Positions 25,766 through 34,626 of a stretch of DNA of 37,246 nucleotides are shown piece after piece (position 1 is the first letter of the stretch; each line of letters begins with the position of its first letter). Position numbers and translations under genes: made by a program. The notes beneath the pieces are model-generated. The model did not search any database and was not told the origin of the DNA. It worked only from the letters and a program-made list of their open reading frames with translations. This stretch comes from an uncultured Methylococcaceae bacterium (lineage in GTDB: Bacteria > Pseudomonadota > Gammaproteobacteria > Methylococcales > Methylomonadaceae), in NCBI GenBank assembly GCA_903938485.1, contig CAJADF010000078.1:1-37246 (forward strand). The letters are read 5' to 3'.

Positions 25766-26218
25766 TTAAATTATTGAAGACTGATACTTAACCGTAAAGT
25801 CATTTAAGTTGTTTAATACCGCGTCTAAATCAGTCGTTTTTTCACTCGCATAGGCATTCACACCAACGCGTGATAGATAAAATACTTGCTCTGGAAGGTA
25901 ACGACCGATGGCTCTAATTTCATCTTTATAATCAAAACGACCGCGTAATAACCAAGCTTGTGAGAAAGATCGACCATCTGAAAAATCTGCAAAGTCTAAC
26001 TCCACTAATTTTATGTTTGTTAGATCCTCAGCAAAATCTTCAACACTATCACTGGCTTTTAAACGTAAACCCACTTTTCCATTATGAGCTACTAAATCTG
26101 CACGGTTTTGCTGCCATCTAGCCAAAGAAACGGTGATATCTCCTGCAATCAACGCCGCGTCATCAGCAATAAATTGCCACGTGTTGTCTACACGCTGTTT
26201 GTCTTTAATTATTTGCAT
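25766..26218 (-). CDS. DUF934 protein, partner of sulfite reductase
   Basis: A 150-aa protein of the DUF934 family, which regularly follows siroheme sulfite reductase genes in Pseudomonas-like and related bacteria. Visible family blocks are VELDFADFSDGRSFSQA and RFDYKDEIRAIGRYLPEQ at about residues 72-110, and VGVNAYA. Its exact function is not established; it may support electron delivery or assembly for the reductase. It overlaps the end of the reductase gene by 14 bases, which implies translational coupling. No flavoprotein subunit (CysJ) is present next to it. Confidence 0.88.
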   Translation of the reverse strand: MQIIKDKQRVDNTWQFIADDAALIAGDITVSLARWQQNRADLVAHNGKVGLRLKASDSVEDFAEDLTNIKLVELDFADFSDGRSFSQAWLLRGRFDYKDEIRAIGRYLPEQVFYLSRVGVNAYASEKTTDLDAVLNNLNDFTVKYQSSII

Positions 26219-27857
26219 AAACTTGCTCTTTAAAAGGATTGATACCTAAACGATTAACTGCTTCTAAGAAAGTTTCTTCTTCTAAACGATTTTTAACGTA
26301 CACGTCTAAGATAGTGGTAATAGCTTTAGTAATTTCATCTTTAGCAACGGCAGGTCCTAAACGCTCACCAATGGCCGCATTATTTTCTGAAGATCCACCC
26401 AACGTTATTTGATACCACTCTGCACCTTTTTTATCGACCCCTAGAATTCCGATATGTCCCACACTCTGATGGGCACATCCGTTCATACAACCCGACATAT
26501 TGATTTTTAACTCACCAATGTCATGAATGTAATCTAAATCATCTAAGGCTTCGTTAATTTCTTTCGCAACACCAATAGATCCAGCATTTGCTAAAGAGCA
26601 AAAATCCAAACCTGGGCAACAAATCATATCGGTTGCTTTACCAATATTAGGTGTGGCTAGTTCTAAAGCGGCTAGTTTTTGCCAAACAGTATATAAATCT
26701 GCTTGTTTAACATCCGCTAATATTAAATTTTGTCTATGGGTCGCTCTAATTTCACCAAAGCTATATGCATCTGCAATATCTGCAACCGCATCTAATTGCA
26801 CATCAGTAATATCACCAGGAGGCATATCAGGGGCTTTTAAGGAAATAAATACAGCCGTATAACCTGACACTTTATGTGCTGCAGTGTTATGCGCCAACCA
26901 AGTAGCAAAAGCTTTATTATTTACTTTATGTTCTGCAAAACTAGTATCAGTATCTGCAGTCACATCATAAGCAGGAGAAGCAAAATGAGCTTTTAGCTCA
27001 TCAACACGCTCTGCACTAAGTTCGTTAGCGTCACGCAGATGCGCCCATTCTGCATCAACTAATTTAGTAAACTCTTCTAAACCCGTTTCTTTAACAAGAA
27101 TTTTAATACGCGCTTTGTATTTATTATCCCGACGCCCAAATAGGTTATAAATTCGTAGGATAGCTTCTAGATAAGACAATAAATGTTTTTGCTCTAAGTA
27201 AGGCTTAATCACTTGGCCAATGATGGGGGTACGACCTAATCCACCGCCTACAAAGACTTTAAAACCTACCTCACCCGCATCATTTTTAACCAAATGCAAA
27301 CCAATATCATGAAATTGAGTTGCCGCTCTGTCGTTAAGCGCACCACTCACCGCAATTTTAAATTTACGCGGTAAATAATCAAATTCAGGATGCAATGTTG
27401 TCCACTGTCTAATAATTTCACAATAAGGCCGTGGATCAGCAATTTCATCAACGGCAACACCGGCTAAATGATCAGACGTAGTATTACGCATACAGTTACC
27501 ACTGGTTTGAATGGCATGCATTTGCACAGTGGCCAACTCAGCTAATATCTCGGGTACTAACTCTAATTTGGGCCAGTTAAACTGAATATTTTGACGGGTG
27601 GTAAAGTGACAATAATTTTTGTCATACGTCCGTGCGATATGCGCTAATTTACGCACTTGCTTTGAACTAATTAATCCATAAGGCCCTGCAACGCGTAATA
27701 ACGGTGCATGGGTTTGAATATAAACCCCGTTTCTTAAGCGTAAAGCACGATATTCATCTTCTGACAACTCGCCTTTAAAGTAATTTTCGGTCTGACGTTT
27801 AAATTGAGCGACACGCTCATCAATGAGGATTTGATCGTTTTCGGTATACTGATACAT
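26205..27857 (-). CDS. Siroheme nitrite/sulfite reductase hemoprotein (CysI-like)
   Basis: A 550-aa cytoplasmic siroheme enzyme that reduces sulfite (or nitrite) with six electrons. The coupled Fe-S/siroheme cysteines are present: CPGLDFC around residues 411-418 (C-x5-C) and SGCMNGC around 455-460 (C-x3-C). The two ferredoxin-like half-domains appear as YIQTHAPLLRVAGPYGLIS with TRQNIQFNW, and IRATHRQNLILADV. The pairing with DUF934 and the lack of cysJ fit the assimilatory, ferredoxin-using or otherwise cysJ-independent sulfite reductases of many proteobacteria. Sulfite is the likelier substrate from context, but sequence alone does not exclude nitrite. It has its own strong promoter just upstream. 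Confidence 0.92.
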   Translation of the reverse strand: MYQYTENDQILIDERVAQFKRQTENYFKGELSEDEYRALRLRNGVYIQTHAPLLRVAGPYGLISSKQVRKLAHIARTYDKNYCHFTTRQNIQFNWPKLELVPEILAELATVQMHAIQTSGNCMRNTTSDHLAGVAVDEIADPRPYCEIIRQWTTLHPEFDYLPRKFKIAVSGALNDRAATQFHDIGLHLVKNDAGEVGFKVFVGGGLGRTPIIGQVIKPYLEQKHLLSYLEAILRIYNLFGRRDNKYKARIKILVKETGLEEFTKLVDAEWAHLRDANELSAERVDELKAHFASPAYDVTADTDTSFAEHKVNNKAFATWLAHNTAAHKVSGYTAVFISLKAPDMPPGDITDVQLDAVADIADAYSFGEIRATHRQNLILADVKQADLYTVWQKLAALELATPNIGKATDMICCPGLDFCSLANAGSIGVAKEINEALDDLDYIHDIGELKINMSGCMNGCAHQSVGHIGILGVDKKGAEWYQITLGGSSENNAAIGERLGPAVAKDEITKAITTILDVYVKNRLEEETFLEAVNRLGINPFKEQVYANN

Positions 27858-27900
27858 GAAATGTAAGGGCTAATTTGAGGTCTAATAAATATTTTTGTTA

Positions 27901-27929
27901 ATCATATACTGTGCGTCATAAAATGACAA
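27901..27929 (-). promoter_or_regulatory. Promoter with overlapping dyad upstream of the sulfite reductase
   Basis: On the minus strand TTGTCA (27929-27924) and TATGAT (27906-27901) are separated by exactly 17 bases, a near-consensus sigma70 promoter. The inverted repeat GTCAT-AAA-ATGAC (27915-27927) overlaps the -35 box and could be an operator. The predicted start is near 27895, about 38 bases before the ATG. Confidence 0.65.
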
Positions 27930-28006
27930 AATTTATTGGTTGATGATATTATTAACGACAGAATTTATTACATCTTATAACCATCTATAGTAGGGGGATT
28001 TTTTTC

Positions 28007-29365
28007 GTGCGATTTTTATTAATTTTGTTATCAGCATTACTGGTGCCGCAAATGGCCATGGCAAGTGGCTTTGAAAGTCTTGGTTTAACTGGAACCGAGC
28101 GTGGTATTTATACTGTACTTATTTTTATTGTTGCTTACGGATTTGTAATGACAGAAGAGTTTACGCATATGCGTAAATCAAAACCGGTTATTCTAGCTGC
28201 TGGAATTATATGGGCTCATGCTGCTATTTTAGCTGCTCAAAAAGGTGTATCAGTTGAAGCAGTGCATGAAGCGTTTGAATATAATTTAAAAGAATACGCT
28301 GAATTACTTTTATTTTTGTTAGTCGCAATGACTTACATTAATTCGATGTCTGAACGCAACGTATTTGAAGCCTTACGTTCTTGGATGGTTAGAAAACAGT
28401 TTGGTTATCGTAAATTATTTTTAATTACGGGTATCATCACTTTCTTCTTATCGGCAGTTGCTGACAACTTAACAGCGGCTTTATTAGTTGGTGCTGTAGT
28501 TTTAGCCGTAGGTTCTGATAACGAAAAATTTATCAGTATCGGTTTCGTAAACTTAGTAATCGCAGCTAACGCAGGTGGTGCATTCTGTCCATTTGGTGAT
28601 ATTACTACTTTGATGGTTTGGCAAGCAGGTTATGCTGAATTCTTTGATTTTTTCAAATTATTTGTCCCCTCTTTAGTTAATTACGGTGTTCCTGCTGCAA
28701 TCATGTATTTTGCTGTTCCAGATGAACAACCTAAATCTACTGATGAAGAAGCAGTACAATTAAAACACGGTGGTTTGGTGATATGTGGTTTGTTTTTATT
28801 AACAATTGTTACTGCCGTAAGCTTTAAACAAATGTTACACCTGCCACCTTTCATGGGTATGATGGTAGGTTTATCAGTATTAATGTTTTACGGTTATTAC
28901 TTGAAAAAATATCAACGTGTTGAAGGTGAAGCAGGCTTTGATATTTTTAACAAAGTTAAAGAAGCAGAATGGGATACTTTATTATTTTTCTTCGGTGTTG
29001 TATTTGCAGTAGGTGGTTTAGGTTATGTAGGTTACTTAGAACTATTATCAGGTGCAATGTATGATGGTTTAGGGGCTACAACAGCAAATATTTTAGTGGG
29101 TGTGATTTCTGCAATCGTTGATAACATTCCTGTTATGTTTGCGGTATTAAATATGAACCTTGATATGGACCTATATCAATGGTTATTAGTCACATTAACT
29201 GCGGGTGTTGGTGGCTCATTACTATCGGTAGGTTCTGCAGCGGGTGTTGCTTTAATGGGTCAATCTAACCACAAATATACTTTCTTTAGCCATTTAAAAT
29301 GGACACCAGCTATTGCTGCGGGTTATGCAGCTAGTATCTTTGTACATTATCTAATTAACCATTAA
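28007..29365 (+). CDS. nhaD: NhaD-type sodium:proton antiporter
   Basis: A 452-aa inner-membrane ion transporter of the NhaD/ArsB (IT) superfamily that exchanges Na+ for H+. It has an N-terminal hydrophobic segment that looks like a signal peptide (LILLSALLVPQMAMA), then about a dozen hydrophobic segments. Family blocks include FVMTEEFTHMRKSKPVILAA, SAVADNLTAALLVGAVVLA, NAGGAFCPFGDITTLMVW, and in the second half ISAIVDNIPVMFAVLNM with its Asp-Asn pair. The start is GTG with AGGGGGA about 9 bases upstream, which decides it. It is divergent from the sulfite reductase and followed by a strong terminator, so it is a single-gene unit. It suggests life in salty or alkaline conditions, though this is only inference. 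Confidence 0.95.
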   Translation: MRFLLILLSALLVPQMAMASGFESLGLTGTERGIYTVLIFIVAYGFVMTEEFTHMRKSKPVILAAGIIWAHAAILAAQKGVSVEAVHEAFEYNLKEYAELLLFLLVAMTYINSMSERNVFEALRSWMVRKQFGYRKLFLITGIITFFLSAVADNLTAALLVGAVVLAVGSDNEKFISIGFVNLVIAANAGGAFCPFGDITTLMVWQAGYAEFFDFFKLFVPSLVNYGVPAAIMYFAVPDEQPKSTDEEAVQLKHGGLVICGLFLLTIVTAVSFKQMLHLPPFMGMMVGLSVLMFYGYYLKKYQRVEGEAGFDIFNKVKEAEWDTLLFFFGVVFAVGGLGYVGYLELLSGAMYDGLGATTANILVGVISAIVDNIPVMFAVLNMNLDMDLYQWLLVTLTAGVGGSLLSVGSAAGVALMGQSNHKYTFFSHLKWTPAIAAGYAASIFVHYLINH

Positions 29366-29373
29366 TTAGTCTT

Positions 29374-29405
29374 AAAAGCGCCGCATTCCTTGCGGCGCTT
29401 TTTTT
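29374..29405 (+). terminator. Intrinsic terminator after nhaD
   Basis: AAAAGCGCCGCA (29374-29385) pairs with TGCGGCGCTTTT (29391-29402) across a 5-base loop and runs into Ts to 29405. The 12-bp GC-rich stem is a textbook terminator. Confidence 0.93.
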
Positions 29406-29478
29406 GGGCTTTGTAAGCCAGCATCTCTTTATAATTCCCAGTTTTACCTATAAAACTACCGTGCAAGAAAAGACAAGT

Positions 29479-30702
29479 ATGTGGCAAAAGCTATTCAATA
29501 AACGGATGTTAATCTGTGTACTTACCGGCTTTAGCTCTGGTTTACCGCTATATATTCTTATTTCTTTAGTGCCCGCTTGGTTACGCTCTGCCGAGGTAGA
29601 TTTAAAATCGATTGGCTTATTTGCTTTAATACAAATGCCATTCACTTGGAAGTTTCTCTGGTCACCGCTATTTGATCGCTTCAGCCCACCGTTGGGCAGA
29701 AGACGCGGATGGTTATTTATCTCGCAATTAGCCCTAATCATTACTTTACCGGCATTGGGTTTGTTACAACCTAAACTAGAATTAAGTTCTATTGCTGCCC
29801 TTGCATTTTTAATTTCATTTTTAAGTGCTTCTCAAGACATCGTGCTGGACGCTTTAAGACGCGAAATTTTAACTGACGAAGAACTGGGTATCGGCAATAC
29901 GATTCATGTGAATGCTTATAAGGTTTCTGGCTTAATTCCCGGCTCATTGTCATTGATTCTTGCAGATCATTTAGCCTGGCCTACGGTATTTGCCATCACA
30001 GGTTTATTTATGCTGCCAGGCATACTAATGACGCTTTTGGTTAAAGAACCGACCCTATTATCGGGTGCGCCCAAAACGCTTAAAGCAGCGGTATTAGAAC
30101 CGTTTAACGAATTTATTGATCGCAACGGCTTAAAGTCTGCATTATGGATTTTGACTTTTATATTTTTCTATAAACTCGGTGATAGTATGGCAACAGCTCT
30201 TGCCACACCGTTTTATCTAGATATGGGTTTTACAAAAACAGAAATTGGCTTAATTGCTAAAAATGCAGGACTATGGCCGAGTGTGTTTGGCGGCCTATTA
30301 GGTGGAATTTGGATGATTAAACTAGGCATTAACCGCGCCTTATGGTTATTTGGATTTTTCCAAATGATTGCAATATTGGGTTTTGCATGGTTAACTACGG
30401 TAGAACATAGCTTAATGGGCTTAGCTATTGTCATTAGTGTAGAAGCTCTTGGCGTAGGCTTAGGTACGGCTGCTTTTGTAGCCTATATCGCTCACACCAC
30501 CAATCCATTATATACAGCAACTCAATTTGCCTTATTTACCAGTCTTGCCTCGGTACCTCGTACCTTCGCAAATGCAACGACTGGTTATTTAGTCGAGGCC
30601 TTTGGTTGGCAAGTTTTTTTCATTTTTTGCTTTGCTATTACCATACCTGGCATGTTGTTATTATTTAAAGTAGCACCCTGGCCAACTAAAAATACCGTTT
30701 AA
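29479..30702 (+). CDS. ampG: AmpG-like MFS permease
   Basis: An inner-membrane major-facilitator transporter of 407 aa with about 12 hydrophobic segments. AmpG imports anhydromuropeptides released from the cell wall. Family blocks are TGFSSGLPLYILISLVPAWL near the N-terminus, MPFTWKFLWSPLFDRF, RRRGWLFISQ, and LSASQDIVLDALRREILT. E. coli AmpG is longer (491 aa) with two extra spans; shorter AmpG homologues of about this length are common. I chose ATG 29479 (MWQKLFNKR). GTG 29461 is possible, while the upstream TTG at 29404 lies inside the nhaD terminator and is unlikely. Its stop codon overlaps that of xthA on the other strand by 4 bases. Confidence 0.85.
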   Translation: MWQKLFNKRMLICVLTGFSSGLPLYILISLVPAWLRSAEVDLKSIGLFALIQMPFTWKFLWSPLFDRFSPPLGRRRGWLFISQLALIITLPALGLLQPKLELSSIAALAFLISFLSASQDIVLDALRREILTDEELGIGNTIHVNAYKVSGLIPGSLSLILADHLAWPTVFAITGLFMLPGILMTLLVKEPTLLSGAPKTLKAAVLEPFNEFIDRNGLKSALWILTFIFFYKLGDSMATALATPFYLDMGFTKTEIGLIAKNAGLWPSVFGGLLGGIWMIKLGINRALWLFGFFQMIAILGFAWLTTVEHSLMGLAIVISVEALGVGLGTAAFVAYIAHTTNPLYTATQFALFTSLASVPRTFANATTGYLVEAFGWQVFFIFCFAITIPGMLLLFKVAPWPTKNTV

Positions 30703-31466
30703 ATAGCGTAATCCACCAATAAAGGCGCATGATCAGAAAAGCGTTCATCTTTATAAATAGCAGTCGCTAACACTTTATCCATTAAGGCTGAGCTGACAAT
30801 TTGATAATCTATTCGCCACCCCACATTATTAGCCCAAGCTTGGCCTCTATTTGACCACCAAGTGTATTGATCAACTTCTTGATTAACGACTCTAAAGGCA
30901 TCATGCCACTGACCATCAGCAAACAATTCATCTAACCAAGCACGTTCTTCAGGTAAGAACCCTGAGTTCTTTTTATTGCCCCGCCAATTTTTTAAATCAA
31001 TTTCTTTATGGGCAATATTCCAATCACCGCAAATAATATAATGGCGGTTAGACGCTTCTAAGGTTTTTAAATAAACTCTAAAGCGCTCTAAAAAACTAAA
31101 CTTGTAATTTTGACGCTCATCGCCAGAAGATCCAGAAGGTAAATATAAGGAGATTACACTTAAATCGCCAAATTGGGCTTCGAGATATCGACCTTCACTA
31201 TCTATATCCTCTATACCCAAGCCATGAACCACCTTATCAGGTTGTTTTTTGGCATAAATAGCCACGCCGCTATAGCCTTTTTTTTCTGCATCGTGATAAA
31301 AACAATGATAACCTTCAGGACAGAAAGTAGAGTCATCTAATTGGTGGAATTGCGCTTTAGTCTCTTGAATACAGACCACGTCTGCGTTTTGTTGTTGCAT
31401 CCAAGTATAGAAACCTTTTTTTTCTGCGGAACGTATTCCGTTTGCATTTAAAGTAATTACGCGCAT
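30699..31466 (-). CDS. xthA: Exodeoxyribonuclease III family AP endonuclease
   Basis: A 255-aa DNA repair enzyme of the exonuclease III/AP endonuclease family, which cuts at abasic sites and trims 3' ends. Conserved catalytic segments are ITLNANGIRSAEKKG (Asn in the first strand), CIQETKAQ (Glu metal ligand), CGDWNIAH (Asp and Asn), WWSNRGQAW, WRIDYQIVS and ERFSDHAPLLVDY (Asp-His pair). I start it at ATG 31466 (MRVITLN), which matches the family opening; a TTG 21 bases upstream would add seven unsupported residues. It is convergent with ampG, sharing four bases at the stop codons, and divergent from rpmE. Confidence 0.93.
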   Translation of the reverse strand: MRVITLNANGIRSAEKKGFYTWMQQQNADVVCIQETKAQFHQLDDSTFCPEGYHCFYHDAEKKGYSGVAIYAKKQPDKVVHGLGIEDIDSEGRYLEAQFGDLSVISLYLPSGSSGDERQNYKFSFLERFRVYLKTLEASNRHYIICGDWNIAHKEIDLKNWRGNKKNSGFLPEERAWLDELFADGQWHDAFRVVNQEVDQYTWWSNRGQAWANNVGWRIDYQIVSSALMDKVLATAIYKDERFSDHAPLLVDYAI

Positions 31467-31561
31467 AGGATCAAGAAGTGTTGCCAAATAGTCATAAAAT
31501 TAGTATTATATTGGAATCTTTAATACAGTTGTAATCTCTTTGTGGGTAATGTGTAAGTACT

Positions 31562-31762
31562 ATGAAACCAGAAATTCATCCAGAATATAAACAAATTACT
31601 GTTACCTGTGGTTGCGGTAATTCATTCATCACCGGTTCTGTTTTAACAAAAGATTTGCAAGTGGAAGTTTGTTCTTCTTGCCATCCTTTTTTTACTGGTA
31701 AACAACGTGTAGTTGATACTGCCGGTCGTGTTGATAAATTTATGAAGAAATACGCTAAATAA
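31562..31762 (+). CDS. rpmE: Ribosomal protein L31, zinc-binding form
   Basis: A 66-aa large-subunit ribosomal protein. The sequence starts [20 protein letters not shown] and includes the zinc ligands Cys16, Cys18, Cys37 and Cys40, so it is the C+ (zinc) type of L31 rather than the zinc-independent paralogue. The C-terminal [12 protein letters not shown] is standard. It is a single gene with a strong terminator downstream and is divergent from xthA. Confidence 0.97.
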   Translation: MKPEIHPEYKQITVTCGCGNSFITGSVLTKDLQVEVCSSCHPFFTGKQRVVDTAGRVDKFMKKYAK

Positions 31763-31777
31763 AAACTTATTTAGCAG

Positions 31778-31813
31778 AAAAAACCCCATAGCTGTTGCAT
31801 GGGGTTTTTTTTT
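31778..31813 (+). terminator. Intrinsic terminator after rpmE
   Basis: CCCCAT (31784-31789) pairs with ATGGGG (31799-31804), extended by an A-run before and a T-run after it. The symmetry would also work for transcripts on the opposite strand, though no gene converges here. Confidence 0.9.
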
Positions 31814-31928
31814 GCAAAAAATCAATAAACATAATTATGTAGTGTATTTACAAATATAGTTTATACTCAATCATAAGTCAGCAGATTTTATCCTCTAGCG
31901 CCTGCCCGCCCTGTAATAAACGATCTCA

Positions 31929-31951
31929 TATAAGTGTTTTTCTCACTTATA
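31929..31951. repeat. Inverted repeat upstream of pilM
   Basis: TATAAGTG (31929-31936) and CACTTATA (31944-31951) form an 8-bp stem with a 7-base loop, 45 bases before pilM. It could be an operator or a leader hairpin of the pil operon. The surrounding 233-base gap shows no other feature I trust. Confidence 0.4.
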
Positions 31952-31995
31952 ACTAATGCACTAATCAAGTTCTACATATTAGGTTCATTTTGTTG

Positions 31996-33081
31996 ATGCC
32001 CATTTTAAATACAATTAAACAATGGTTTTACAATACTAATCAATCAGTGTTATGTATTTATATTGGTGAAATTGCAGTGAAAGCAATACAAATAAGTAAG
32101 ATTAAGACTAAATATCAAGTCGATGGATTTGCAGTAGTTGCTTTTAATAGTGACTCAAATATTGATAGACCCATAACTCTAAATCGAGAAACTATTATAA
32201 CTGCAATAAAACTTGCTATAAAACAGGTAAATACAAATCTAAAAGTAGTAACAACTTGCCTAAATGGTGCAAGTGTAATTTCTAAAAATATTTCAATTAA
32301 AACAGATGTAATCAATGAAAACATAGAAGAAACCGTGCTAATAAATGTACATCAATTTGTACCTTATTTACTTGATGAAATTAATTACGATTATGTGTTA
32401 GGTGATATTAAGAGTAGTGACTCTAATTATAGAGATGTTTTATTTATCGCTTCAAGAAAAGAAGATGTTGTATCAATAATCGAGTTATTTAAAATTGCTG
32501 GCCTTATTACAGAGCGTATTGATGTTGAAACTTATGCAATTAAAAATGCCTGTGCGTTAATACCAGAATACATCAAACGATCATTATTAGACGAAATTAT
32601 TGCAGTAGTTGATTTAGGTTTTAAACAATCTATATTTACAGTTATTTATCAAAATAAAATTATATATTCGCACGAACTTAATATTGGTGGGATTCAGTTG
32701 CTTTTTGCTATAGAACAAGAGTATCAATGTACTTATAAAGAAGCCGATCAGAAACTATTTAATATCTTATTACTTGATACTGTTTCCGATCTACTTTTAG
32801 AAAACTTTTATACAGAATTATATAATCGAATTTTAAGGGCAATAGAATTATTTAAGAGCCATACTGACAATCCCTCTGTTTCATCACTTTTTTTAATGGG
32901 TGATTATGCTTTCTTACCAAATATTAACTCTGTATTAGAATCCTCACTAAATATACCCGTGTATATTACAAATCCTCTATTAAATATGGGGATAGCTTCT
33001 CACCTAAATACTATTGAGCTAAATAAAATCGCCCCTGCATTTATGGTGTTATGCGGTTTAGCATTAGGAAGTATTACATGA
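31996..33081 (+). CDS. pilM: Type IV pilus assembly ATPase-fold protein PilM
   Basis: A 361-aa cytoplasmic actin-like protein that binds the N-terminus of PilN and links the inner-membrane PilNO platform to the pilus motor. The actin-fold phosphate loops are visible as SVLCIYIGEIAVKAIQIS at the N-terminus and EIIAVVDLGFKQSIFTVIY around residue 200, then LFLMGDYAFLPNINSVLE. The identification agrees with the following pilN, pilO-P and pilQ genes. The ATG at 31996 is preferred over TTG codons just before it; the ribosome site is weak. The divergence from well-known PilM sequences appears high, and the gene is strongly AT-rich. Its stop overlaps the pilN start (ATGA). Confidence 0.9.
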   Translation: MPILNTIKQWFYNTNQSVLCIYIGEIAVKAIQISKIKTKYQVDGFAVVAFNSDSNIDRPITLNRETIITAIKLAIKQVNTNLKVVTTCLNGASVISKNISIKTDVINENIEETVLINVHQFVPYLLDEINYDYVLGDIKSSDSNYRDVLFIASRKEDVVSIIELFKIAGLITERIDVETYAIKNACALIPEYIKRSLLDEIIAVVDLGFKQSIFTVIYQNKIIYSHELNIGGIQLLFAIEQEYQCTYKEADQKLFNILLLDTVSDLLLENFYTELYNRILRAIELFKSHTDNPSVSSLFLMGDYAFLPNINSVLESSLNIPVYITNPLLNMGIASHLNTIELNKIAPAFMVLCGLALGSIT

Positions 33082-33656
33082 TAACAAGGATCAATTTATT
33101 GCCTTGGAGGTCCGAGAAACTTAAGGTCCAAAAATCTTTATTTAGAAATCAGTTAATCGTATCGAGTTTATCGGGAGTAATTATCTGTTTGCTAGTTCAT
33201 AGTATCCTACAGACAATGCAAGATGATGAAATAAAAACTAATAAAATACTCGTACAAAAATCAAATGTAATTGATCTTAAAATCAAAGAAATTAATCAAA
33301 TCAAATTAAATCAGCAACAATTAAAAACTAATATTGAATTGATTCGGCAAACTTTAAATAGACGTATTGAATTAATACAATTGCTTAATGAAATACCAAC
33401 TTTAATACCTGCCGGAATTTATTTAACTGAATTTGTTGAAAAGGATAGTGAAGTAACTTTCATAGGTAAAGCTCAATCTAACAAAGCAGTATCTTTATTC
33501 ATGAAAAATATTGAGGAGTCATTAAGTTTTACAACACCTCACCTAAGAGAAATTAAAAGCTCTGATAAAACCGATACACCTATATTTCCAAATGATTTCA
33601 CGGTAAGTACATCTCATATCATAGATTATAATGAGCAATTAAATGCACACAAGTAA
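33078..33656 (+). CDS. pilN: Type IV pilus assembly protein PilN
   Basis: A 192-aa bitopic inner-membrane protein. The first residues MITRINLLPWR are the conserved PilM-binding tail; one membrane helix follows (LIVSSLSGVIICLLVHSIL, about 25-43), then a periplasmic coiled coil and a ferredoxin-like domain (IPAGIYLTEFVEKDSEVTFI). It pairs with PilO to form the inner-membrane platform. The start is set at ATG 33078, which overlaps the pilM stop, because the INLLPWR tail must be near the N-terminus. Its end overlaps the next gene by 14 bases. Confidence 0.92.
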   Translation: MITRINLLPWRSEKLKVQKSLFRNQLIVSSLSGVIICLLVHSILQTMQDDEIKTNKILVQKSNVIDLKIKEINQIKLNQQQLKTNIELIRQTLNRRIELIQLLNEIPTLIPAGIYLTEFVEKDSEVTFIGKAQSNKAVSLFMKNIEESLSFTTPHLREIKSSDKTDTPIFPNDFTVSTSHIIDYNEQLNAHK

Positions 33657-34626
33657 GTTACATATAAATCTATCTAATTTATTTAGTGCATCAAATTATG
33701 TTAGATATACAGTGTTAAGCTTAGTTATGTTAATTGTTTGTGGCTTAGGATTTGTATTTGATAGCTATGGTTTATTAATTGAAGTAAAAAAACTTAAAGG
33801 TGAAAATTCACTATTATTATCCAGCTTAGAAACTAAGACTATCTATACCGTTGAATTTGATGAAGAAATTATTAAAAATAATAAATTTTCTGAACAACTA
33901 AATAATTTGATGTTATCAATACCATCTCATGAATACATAGCGGATCATCTAAATAATATAACTAGTATAGGCTTGGCAAATGGTTTGGTATTCACGTTAT
34001 ATAAACCTGAAGTAATCCTTATTAACGATTTATTTTCCGTAATTCCAATTAATGTAAAATTATTTGGTACCTATAATGAAATTTGTCTATTTATCAGTGG
34101 CCTAAGTGCATTGCAAAAACTGGTAACAATTCACGAAATAAAATTAACTCCATTTGATACAAATGGAAAATTAATTATGTCTGCAATAATAAAAACTTAT
34201 TTTGATAAAAATAATTCAAAAAAATCTGATACATTGATGCTTGGTGCAGATAAATACGATACATATAATCCAGAAGGTAAAAATAATCCTTTTTTACCTG
34301 ATCCAACTGAAGATATTAAAAAAATCAGCACACCCCAATTTAATCACTCAATAAATGTCAATATAAACCATCCTAAAGAAGCATTGGAATCATTTCCGAT
34401 GAATACTCTCAAATTACAGGGTACTGTTTTTTATCAAAATGATTATTGGGCACTTATTAAATCAGTTGATTCAGAAGTATATCGTGTCAAAGTCGGTAAC
34501 TATATTGGAACTCACTATGGAAAAATTATATCGATAACTTCTCATAATATTTATATACAAGAAACGTATGAAGATAAGCCTAATGTTTGGCATGAACAAA
34601 TAACAACGATGTCTTTGGTTCAATGA
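33643..34626 (+). CDS. PilO-PilP fusion protein
   Basis: One open frame of 327 aa joins two normally separate pilus proteins. Residues 1-190 are PilO-like: a membrane helix at about 20-41, a short coiled coil, then the periplasmic domain with IPSHEYIADHLNNI and LTIHEIKL-like strands (LVTIHEIKLTPFDTNGKL). From about 205 the sequence is PilP: NPEGKNNPF (compare the RDPF block of PilP), then MNTLKLQGTVFYQNDYWALI, VYRVKVGNYIGTHYGKI and VWHEQITTMSL. Free PilP is a lipoprotein, but no lipobox is possible here, so the PilP part is tethered through PilO's helix. It overlaps pilN by 14 bases and pilQ by 4. PilP normally bridges PilNO to the PilQ secretin. Confidence 0.88.
   Translation: MHTSKLHINLSNLFSASNYVRYTVLSLVMLIVCGLGFVFDSYGLLIEVKKLKGENSLLLSSLETKTIYTVEFDEEIIKNNKFSEQLNNLMLSIPSHEYIADHLNNITSIGLANGLVFTLYKPEVILINDLFSVIPINVKLFGTYNEICLFISGLSALQKLVTIHEIKLTPFDTNGKLIMSAIIKTYFDKNNSKKSDTLMLGADKYDTYNPEGKNNPFLPDPTEDIKKISTPQFNHSINVNINHPKEALESFPMNTLKLQGTVFYQNDYWALIKSVDSEVYRVKVGNYIGTHYGKIISITSHNIYIQETYEDKPNVWHEQITTMSLVQ

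Noticed and set aside
29404-29478. Longer ampG start at TTG 29404
   Set aside because: This codon lies in the T-run of the nhaD terminator and the added residues do not match the family.
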